The notes under the pieces: generated by a model
What the model saw: the letters and a program-made list of their open reading frames with translations, nothing else
Database searches by the model: none
What the model was told of the DNA's origin: nothing
In this document: in pieces, positions 34,101 through 40,266 of the stretch
How the letters are laid out: the number at the start of each line of letters is the position of its first letter
Position numbering within the stretch: the stretch's first letter is position 1
Source: Oidiodendron maius Zn
Taxonomy: Eukaryota > Ascomycota > Leotiomycetes > Myxotrichaceae
Direction: 5' to 3'
Length of the DNA stretch: 40,266 nt
Assembly (NCBI GenBank): GCA_000827325.1
Contig: KN832888.1
Coordinates: 56,741 to 97,006, forward strand
Program-made: the position numbers and the translations under genes

Positions 34101-34399
34101 AAAAATATAACCCTTCTGCGATGCGAAACTAACGACTTTATTAGAGGCTTCTTCCTAAATGACTAGGTCGTAGTGCATGAAATAGAGAAAAGTAGCAGGC
34201 TACTCTGGTGCAGGGGCATGTTCACCGTTTCCAGGCTAGCTAGCCAACGTGAAAGCATCCTTGACCGCATTCCGTCCTCCTACTGTGACAGTATTTAATT
34301 GCTAGATATCAGACCCTGGATGGTTTAGAAAGGTCATGTTCTAGCTCGTGCAGGGTATGTAGCGGGAGCTGCCAGTCCTCATCTCGGGTCGTGATCATA

Positions 34400-34662
34400 C
34401 GAAATATCGGGACAAAAGTCCTGCAACAACGCTAGCAAGGATCTGTCTGACTTAGATCTGGCACAGCAACTGTTAGTGGATTGACAGAGAACATTAGTGA
34501 TAGCTACAGGCCTGTACGCTGTAAAATTAGGGTGTAGCGGTCTGTCGCTCACTAATTTCGTAGTGAGTTTGGTTGCTAGGTAACGAGCAAGTGAGACTAC
34601 TACTGGCTCTGTTAGACCAATCCCTGTCTAGCGTTGTTGCAGGACTTTGTCCCGATATTTCG
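34400..34662. repeat. Inverted repeat (36/35-bp arms), possible miniature transposon
   Basis: The left arm 34400-34435 and right arm 34628-34662 are inverse copies that differ by one base (an A run of four against three). They contain CGAAATATCGGGAC and CTGCAACAACGCTAG. They enclose 192 bases with no coding content but with a smaller palindrome (CTCACTA...TAGTGAG). Target duplications were not identified. It could be a foldback-type or miniature inverted-repeat element, or a remnant of two oppositely oriented copies. Confidence 0.6.
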
Positions 34663-35275
34663 CATAACCTTGCTCTTTCAGCGAGGTCCCGAGTAGGAGT
34701 CACTTATTTCGCCGATAATATATATTATACCACTCATTTGTTATCTGAATACCTAACTCAGTTAGACATTCAAATGTGGGGAAGACTCCATGCGGGCTTA
34801 TAACCGCCATTAATGAGCGTGTCAAATACAAAGTTAACTTAACACCTATGCGAGCGGATGATTAAGGTTAACTTCCTGATACTAGGGTTAGTAAGTTTAA
34901 CCGTAAACGGCATTTTGTCCACGCTATGACAATCATCGTCCTTATATCGTTGGCTGAGAATACGGGGTATGTGGCACAGTCAATGGAATGGCCGACTACA
35001 TCGTTCGCTGCACCTTATGCAGCGCGCTCTGCTCTTGTTATGTAAGAGTTTTGGAGTCCTTTCTTCCTGGATCGATTGGGTACTATGAACGCCAAAAACT
35101 AAGGGCGTCAAAAGTCCGGTCGTCTGCTTCAGAGGCGGGCATTAGGGGAGAGCGCTGTCATCCAGGGTAGTTATTAGATTGATATTTGCGTGTAGTACAT
35201 TAAGGTTAGACAGGGTAATCTTACAAGGTAGGGTTAGACCTATGCATCTCCACATCGTAAAATCATTCAAGGATC
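34663..35275. other. Intergenic region, nothing recognised
   Basis: Short open frames at 34,573-34,803 and 34,988-35,170 on the plus strand show no recognisable motif. The first starts with TTG inside the inverted repeat. GTTAAC/GGTTAG-like words recur between 34,830 and 35,240 without clear periodicity. Confidence 0.35.
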
Positions 35276-35821
35276 CTAACAATCCACCTCAGGTTGCACT
35301 CGCCCATATCTCAAGGGTATGAAGCTGTCTTCAATAGGGAAGATGCTTTGCTCCATCCCGTTAATCAGAAACAGCCTCGCGCTCGTCTTCCCAAAGATCC
35401 CGGAATCTAGCAGGCCGAACCTCTGCCTTGCATCTGCCGCGTACTTGTCAACCGGCTGGTACCTGAACTTGAAAGTGAGTGCATCGGCGAGCGCGAACGG
35501 ATACTCCATGTGATTCTGCGCTTTAATGCACTGGGGGTCAAACATGTGGTGGCGGGAAATATTTCAGAGATATCCTGTTCGAGAAGGCATTTGGGATAGT
35601 ACCATAGTAGTAGTAATTGCGAAGACGTGTATGAATATTGAGGAGCGCGGTTTGTCTTGGAGTGAATTTGTTCCGGATGGGAAGCGATTGAGAATTCTAG
35701 GCAGTAATAATTCGTTTCCAGAAAGGAAGACGGTATTGAGATACGTGACGCCAGAGGTTGGCACAGAGGAAGTCGAAATTGCTTGGTCGTGTACAACTCC
35801 CACTCCTAGGACTGAAGACAA
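35276..35821 (-). pseudogene. Relic of an Ayg1-like alpha/beta hydrolase
   Basis: The part from the ATG at 35545 to the TAG at 35276 encodes FDPQCIKAQNHMEYPFALAD, then DARQRFGLLD and LFLINGMEQSIFPIEDS. This is the C-terminal half of the fungal Ayg1/FrsA-like alpha/beta hydrolase family, where the LLINGxxDxxxPIEDS segment carries the catalytic acid. The His-bearing segment that should follow (typically GHMGNP) is missing, because the frame ends after RYGRVQPEVDC. Upstream, the same frame runs to 35821 with a single TGA at 35564-35566 but no longer resembles the family, so the nucleophile region is gone. Family members are about 400 aa and act on acylated pigment precursors or related esters. 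This fragment cannot form an active enzyme. Confidence 0.6.
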
Positions 35822-35984
35822 ATCTCCAGGCAGATAGGGATATTATTTTCATGCTTAACGTACACACGAGAAAATTAACAAATGTCCAACAGTAACCCAT
35901 TAAATCAATTGGAACTGCTCGAAATATCCTTTCTCAATTGATTCTCTGTATCTAAAATGTGAGCAAGCAATTCTTGGGTTCGTT

Positions 35985-36230
35985 ATGACTGTATTGGGTT
36001 GCAGAGGACTTATATTCCTAGAAAACGTTATAATATGTCAGGACATAGATTTTCTGTCGACTACCTATTGGGGTGCGTTTGTGGAATCAATAGTACGTAC
36101 TTTCGAGGCCATTGGAGGATTGAATAAACCGGCTATTCATTCTGCTCGTTTTATGCTATATCATAAAGAGATAGAGGATTATTCGGACTTTGTCATCGCT
36201 GCAAATCGCATAACAGCTCATTATTTCTAG
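35985..36230 (+). CDS. Short open frame of unknown significance (81 aa)
   Basis: An ATG-initiated ORF with protein-like composition (WGAFVESIVRTFEAIGGLNK, then SARFMLYHKEIEDYSDFVIA). No signal peptide, membrane segment or familiar motif is seen. It lies between a pseudogene and the convergent DUF1857-like gene and could be a remnant of a larger protein. I do not assign a function. Confidence 0.28.
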   Translation: MTVLGCRGLIFLENVIICQDIDFLSTTYWGAFVESIVRTFEAIGGLNKPAIHSARFMLYHKEIEDYSDFVIAANRITAHYF

Positions 36231-36275
36231 ATAGTGCACTACATACCACATACTAGCCAGCTCAAATGTCTCATC

Positions 36276-36977
36276 TTACAGCCTTCCTTCCTTGACCATC
36301 TCCCTAATTGCATTGAGTGTTCCAGCCACCCCCTTCGGAGCAGTAGCTTGGTATTCTTTCTGTTTTTCTACAGCTGCATGGCTCCCTGCTTCAATGTCCT
36401 CATGATCCCACTCAAAGGAGAATGTCAGATTGAGTCCACCATCAATACCAGTAGAGACAATATTCAACACGCGACTAGCGGAGCCAATTGAGGTGAAGGT
36501 TTCGAGCCCAGATCCAGATTCTTCCTGATTCCATTTCAGCATAATACGAAGATTGAGCCAAAGTCATACCTACTGAGAGAGGTTTGATATGTGTAATTCT
36601 TTCTTGGACTTTCGGTCCAATAACCGGAGGCATCCCTACACCCCCACCTGTTGATGTCAATTGCGGATCAAATCGAGAGTTTTGGAAAATACCGTCTTTA
36701 AACTTGACCTCACGCAAGACGCTCTCTCCATCATCTTCTAGGACTTCGCAGGTATCGATCACAGCCAAAAAGAGCTGTGGCATACTATATAAGGTTAGGG
36801 TGCACAAAATGATGCTTTCCCAGGTATGGTCGGAAGGATTTGTACACGACGATTAACTTCCTGTGGGACATACCGACGCTTGAGTTCTAAACCAGCCCAG
36901 AGCTGCTTCAAGGTCATGACCGGGTACGCTCCGGCCGGGTTCACCGGAACCGTAGCCGCAGCGAAGATAATAGTCAT
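36276..36977 (-). CDS. DUF1857 / AtaL-like protein (187 aa)
   Basis: The inferred exons are 36977-36874, 36784-36574 and 36524-36276. The introns are 89 bp (GTATGT donor, CTAAC branch) and 49 bp (GTAGGT donor), both frame-preserving. The start MTIIFAAATVPVNPAGAYPV, the segment LKQLWAGLELK, then CEVLEDDGESVLREVKFKDG, and the end LTFSFEWDHEDIEAGSHAA...IREMVKEGRL match, in order, the landmarks of this fungal family (Pfam DUF1857, AtaL-like, SRPBCC fold). One member, AtaL, belongs to the acetylaranotin gene cluster. The biochemical role of most members is unknown. Here a stretch rich in Gly and Pro (STGGGVGMPPVIGPK) sits between strands, but there are no pathway genes beside it. Length is normal. 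I am fairly confident in the family and less so in the exact intron ends. Confidence 0.78.
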
Positions 36978-37056
36978 TGTGGCAAACTAACCTACTGCTT
37001 AAGTTTATTTGAAATTGCGGTACGTGGATGAGGCCCAAGGCGGCCAGATAAAATTA

Positions 37057-37257
37057 ATGAACACCATCGAGTATGCTAACAGGCTTACTAACGGACGCAC
37101 ATTGAAGAAACACTGGACGGAAAGCCGGGTGCTTCTCAGCTTATCTGAGCGCTTTGATTGGATTAGAATACGTAACCGAGACATGGGCACCCCTACAGGA
37201 ATCAAGGGCAATGGAATTTGGTTAGAGCTGTTATACTATTATGGCGGATCACTGTAG
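37057..37257 (+). CDS. Short open frame of unknown significance (66 aa)
   Basis: The frame starts at ATG 37057 (open upstream to 37009 without another ATG) and reads MNTIEYANRLTNGRTLKKHW, then LSERFDWIRIRNRDMG and GIWLELLYYYGG. The composition is protein-like, but no motif is recognised. It begins about 80 bases from the divergent DUF1857-like start codon, so it may be a broken or partial gene, or chance. Confidence 0.27.
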   Translation: MNTIEYANRLTNGRTLKKHWTESRVLLSLSERFDWIRIRNRDMGTPTGIKGNGIWLELLYYYGGSL

Positions 37258-38164
37258 ATGAATTGCTAACTTACTGCTCACTACACAAACTAGTACTGGT
37301 GCTTGATTTTCGCCAAGAACAAAAAACTTGACCGCCCTTTTATAGCAATGGAAAGAGAAAAGCACACTACCCTATTATAAACAATTAGAATCCCTAGTCC
37401 TTTATAGACGCTCATCCGTGATTTTCATTTGTTCATAACGGGGCCTAGGGAGACGTGGCTATAGTGGCAAGGCTTTCCATAACGGCCAAGACAAAATGCG
37501 TGCTTGTCTTCACGTGGAACAACTATTGTCTCCCCCCGTGGCTCCATGGAAGGAACTAGGCCGTGATCGACAGGCTTACGAGTTTATGGATAACTGCAAT
37601 AGCTGTGAAGTTGGTTGGGCTGCATAGTCGCCGCGTAGGTAAGTTCAAAAAGCATGTGAAAATAAAAGTATTGTAGGGGCTTTCAAAAATCGAACTTGCA
37701 TTCTAGTGGACTGATACTATTGCTGATTCAAGTCAATTCTTATGAGACCTAGACTGACTATTCATAGAAAAACAACATTCTTATTCGACTAAGTGGCCGT
37801 AAGTCTTAGAATAAAAATAATTGTTTGAATTGCTTACGGAATTGTGATATCGCCTGGATGGGCACGTCACAATACAATTATAGAAGAGCATCCCTGATGC
37901 TGCAAGGAACTCTGGGAACATGTGGAAGAGGAGGACCAGCACACGAGCAGCAAGCTTGGTTTGCAAGTAAGAGATATTTTTGACATTTAAAGAAACCCTT
38001 AATAAAACTAAAACTTGTAATACAAATAGACAGCATATCTTCTGTTGGCAGAGTTTCTTTGGCTTATCATGATGTTTGCCATGACTTGCGACAGGTACCA
38101 CAACATCGAGAAACCCCAACTCAATATTATCAGAGTCTGATGAAGTCGATGCTGCCCAGTGGTG
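37258..38164. other. Intergenic region downstream of the alpha/beta hydrolase
   Basis: A 112-codon minus-strand frame at 37,781-38,119 begins with TTG and contains hydrophobic stretches (LAARVLVLLFHMFPEFLAAS). Without an ATG or a recognisable domain I do not call it a gene. The rest is empty. Confidence 0.35.
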
Positions 38165-39191
38165 CTAGAGATGAGACAGTGTCGTATTGTCCAGTTTCTT
38201 TACCACTTCTAAAACTTCATTCGCAACAAACTGCGGGTTGTCCTTCTGAATGAGGTGCCCGCAGCCTTTAGCTATGATAGGTCCTTTACTCAAATTCGGC
38301 GTCGTTAATTTCGCTAGGCCCTCATTGTAACAATGCCAAGCTGGGTCGAAGTATGCTCTCGTCATGATCTGGGCTAGCCCCAGTGCCTGGGAAGTTGTTA
38401 ATAGATCTCTATTTGTAGTACAGAATATATATCACCTGCTGAACCTGCAGAGGGAATACCTCGGGGTCATGCCCAATTACCGTTACGTACGGAGTTCCTG
38501 GCACTGGTCCTTGGAGTCTCGGTGAATCTGAGTAAGGGAGAAGACTAGGTAAGGTACCTCTCCAAAGACCCTCTAGATTTTTGCTCTGGCTAGCATAGAT
38601 AGGAAAGATCTTCTTTCTGGTTTCTAAACAAAGCTCCGGGGTTACTCCAGCTGGTAGGTCTCCCACAGAAAAGCCAGGAGAATTGGGGTCCGGAAAGAGG
38701 GAAACAGTGTCGGAGTTTGCAAGGGACGAGTCCACAAAGAGGAACGCCACCACATTTTTGGGATATTCTGCTGCGTACAGTCTTGCAATAGCGCACGCGA
38801 CTGAGCTGGCAACAAATATGATTCTCAAGGTGTCCACATTTTTAGGGCAGATGCCTAGGTACTTTTCTCCCACCCAAGTAATAACTTCTCGGAGATCATG
38901 GGATGCATCAAGACAATCTCGGCCATGACCCTGAGGCCTTCCAGGAACATCTTGGTTATGGCCAATTGATGGTGGCTGCCCAACGCGATCGTACATCAGC
39001 ATGGGTGGGCATGTCACCGTGTCGTCGTATCTGAGCAGCTCGGCAACTGGGTACCATAATTTCTGTGGAGTGCTAATGCCGTTAAGGAAAACGATCAAGG
39101 TGGTTTGTATCGTGGACCTGGAGCTCTGAATGAACGAGCAGCTGAGTTGTATAGAGGAATCTCTAGTGAGTTGGACGAAGAATTTCTCCAT
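38165..39191 (-). CDS. Fungal alpha/beta hydrolase (325 aa), altered nucleophile elbow
   Basis: The inferred exons are 39191-38436 and 38386-38165, joined across a 49-bp intron (GTGATA donor, CTATTAAC branch, CCCAG acceptor). Total coding length is 978 bases. The chosen ATG gives MEKFFVQLTRDSSIQL. The frame is open 48 codons further upstream but has no ATG there. The fold is indicated by the early strand LIVFLNG, the oxyanion-side segment MLMYDRVGQPPS, the nucleophile strand IIFVASSVACAIARLYA, the strand AFLFVDSSLANSD, and GCGHLIQKDNP with the presumed catalytic His at about 296. The usual G-x-S-x-G is A128-S-S130-V-A132 here, with both glycines replaced by alanine. There is no signal peptide, so it is probably cytoplasmic. 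The substrate is unknown. Confidence 0.78.
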
Positions 39192-39529
39192 TATGAGCTC
39201 TATGGGTACGTGTACTGATTTAGTCGTGTCAGGTGATATAACTCTAAAAGGGTAGGTTCGTTGAATTTCTGCTGGATGTCTGGTAGTTGCGCGCGTGAAC
39301 TCGACCCAGAAACGCGCGGCTGGGAATCTTTTCAAACCGGTCTAGCTAATACCTCCAATCTAGAAATCACTCAGTATACGACGTCATGGTTTACGATATA
39401 GCTTAAAGGGTGGTAAGATCCGTTATATTTATGAGAAGGAGGGTGTCAGTACATCTTAAAACCGCTGGCATCAAAATCAGCGGTGAGACTATAAGTCGTA
39501 AGATCGACTGTATCTATGGAGCGGCTCGT
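39192..39529. other. Upstream region of the alpha/beta hydrolase
   Basis: Includes the open but ATG-less extension of the hydrolase frame (to 39335) and presumably its promoter. No obvious TATA box was found. Confidence 0.35.
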
Positions 39530-39652
39530 GTTACATTCACACCACAGATGCTGACTCATTTTCACACCACGCATATCATTTACCCTTTTCAGCCAAAGAG
39601 GTGTGAATATTACTAAGATTACCCCTTTAGGACGCTGTGGTGTGAATATAAC
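39530..39652. repeat. 123-bp inverted-repeat element, possible MITE
   Basis: The left end 39530-39547 (GTTACATTCACACCACAG) and the reverse complement of the right end 39635-39652 (GTTATATTCACACCACAG) match at 17 of 18 positions. Inside, TTCACACCAC occurs again at about 39,565 and GGTGTGAATATTA at about 39,600, so the motif appears four times, twice in each orientation. Size and structure suit a miniature inverted-repeat transposon. No clear target duplication was seen. Confidence 0.55.
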
Positions 39653-39709
39653 TAGCGTATCCCTTTACAGTTAGTATAACTTAATACCCTGAATCTAATC
39701 ATTATAACG

Positions 39710-39732
39710 CCTACCTACCTACCTACCTACTA
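39710..39732. repeat. CTAC tetranucleotide microsatellite
   Basis: About five consecutive CTAC units, followed by ACTAACTAAG. It lies at the 3' end of the partial gene on the minus strand. Confidence 0.8.
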
Positions 39733-39733
39733 A

Positions 39734-40266
39734 CTAAGCATGCCGGTATCTCTTACGTCGAGCCTTAATATCCCTCCTAATCTGCCTCTTAAGCCCCTGA
39801 ACACCACGCTCTGCACTAAGCCCTCCATGTATATCGAACTCAGCCTGCACCTGCCTTTCAACCTCAATAGTCTCCTCTGCATCCCAGTCTAGCCAGGCTT
39901 CAACCTCTTCGTCAGTCCACTCAGGAGGGTAATCTATATAGTCTAAAAGAGTCTCTGTCTCCAGGTCTAGTCTCTGATACCCTAGATACTTGCGATTCTC
40001 ATTTAACCACCTCTTTGGATAGTGTTCTAGCCCTCGTGCTTTACGATACTGAGCCGGCCGAACGTCTGGATGAGCTGCAAGCCAGGCCACTTTCTCAGCT
40101 ATATATCGTTTGTGAATAAGCTCAGGCCGGCCTGGCCAAATTGGACGAGTATCAGCTGATTTAGAGACCGGTTGAGTGGCAGGCTCTAGGTCAGGACTTA
40201 GGCTAGGCAGTGGCGGTGGTGGTGATCTAGGGCCAGGACTTATGCTAAGCCGTATTAGTGGTCTAG
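39734..40266 (-). CDS. 3' part of an unrecognised protein, runs off the window
   Basis: The minus-strand frame is open from the right edge to the stop at 39734, about 177 codons, so this is the C-terminal part of a longer protein. It begins with a proline-rich stretch (SISPGPRSPPPPLPSLSP), then RPELIHKRYIAEKVAWLAAH, PDVRPAQYRKARGLEHYPKR, an acidic Trp-rich segment (YPPEWTDEEVEAWLDWDAEE) and a basic end (RQIRRDIKARRKRYRHA). It has no signal peptide and no familiar catalytic motif. The acidic-then-basic layout suggests a nucleic-acid or protein-binding role. It might belong to a mobile element, but I cannot show this. No ATG is visible before the edge. Confidence 0.55.
   Translation of the reverse strand, partial: RPLIRLSISPGPRSPPPPLPSLSPDLEPATQPVSKSADTRPIWPGRPELIHKRYIAEKVAWLAAHPDVRPAQYRKARGLEHYPKRWLNENRKYLGYQRLDLETETLLDYIDYPPEWTDEEVEAWLDWDAEETIEVERQVQAEFDIHGGLSAERGVQGLKRQIRRDIKARRKRYRHA

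Noticed and set aside
34573-34803. 76-codon plus-strand ORF
   Set aside because: It starts with TTG inside the inverted repeat at 34400-34662 and has no motif.
37781-38119. 112-codon minus-strand ORF downstream of the alpha/beta hydrolase
   Set aside because: It starts with TTG, has no recognisable domain, and the hydrolase already ends normally with a TAG at 38165.
36276-39191. A biosynthetic gene cluster joining the DUF1857-like gene, the hydrolase relic and the alpha/beta hydrolase
   Set aside because: AtaL-like proteins and hydrolases do occur in clusters, but no core synthase, oxygenase, transporter or regulator is present in the window.

Overview
The window looks like a piece of a filamentous ascomycete (Pezizomycotina) genome. 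The evidence is short introns (45-127 bp) with GTAAGT/GTAGGT-type donors and CTAAC-like branch sites, Clr5-ankyrin, DUF1857-like and fungal alpha/beta-hydrolase genes, small cysteine-rich secreted proteins, and a very AT-rich transposon block with a repeat-induced point mutation (RIP) signature. I cannot name the species.

Positions 1 to about 23,735 are a transposon island with no intact host gene. In order it holds: the RNase H end of a Ty3/gypsy element (minus, about 1-300); Tad1-like LINE copy 1 (plus, about 312-5780), with 5' leader, CCHC knuckle and reverse transcriptase still recognisable; a complete Ty1/copia element (minus, 5781-11472) with two 296-bp LTRs; a complete Fot1/pogo DNA transposon (plus, 11599-13434); a second Ty3/gypsy piece carrying integrase (minus, about 13,800-14,580); LINE copy 2 (plus, about 14,612-19,718); and LINE copy 3 (minus, about 19,772-23,735), tail to tail with copy 2. 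Open frames are lost mainly through CAG/CAA to TAG/TAA and TGG to TAG changes. In copies 1 and 2 the dinucleotides CA, TG and CG are almost absent.

From about 24,000 the base composition changes sharply and genes appear, nearly all on the minus strand. They are a seven-exon Clr5/ankyrin/zinc-finger-like gene (24117-26408), a possible decayed gene (27816-28370), a second pogo-type transposon (28820-30716) with a stray 80-bp copy of its own 3' end next to it, a 75-aa ten-cysteine secreted protein (31167-31394), a secreted protein resembling a cyanovirin-N domain (33701-34000), a pseudogene of an Ayg1-like alpha/beta hydrolase (35276-35821), a three-exon DUF1857/AtaL-like gene (36276-36977), a two-exon alpha/beta hydrolase (38165-39191), and the 3' part of an unrecognised gene running off the right edge (39734-40266).

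I see no operon-like or biosynthetic cluster. The layout fits a gene-poor, repeat-rich compartment bordering fast-evolving accessory genes (ankyrin protein, secreted small proteins, broken hydrolase), as often described near transposon blocks in plant-associated fungi. All splice structures are my own inference from frame, donor, branch and acceptor signals and have no transcript support.
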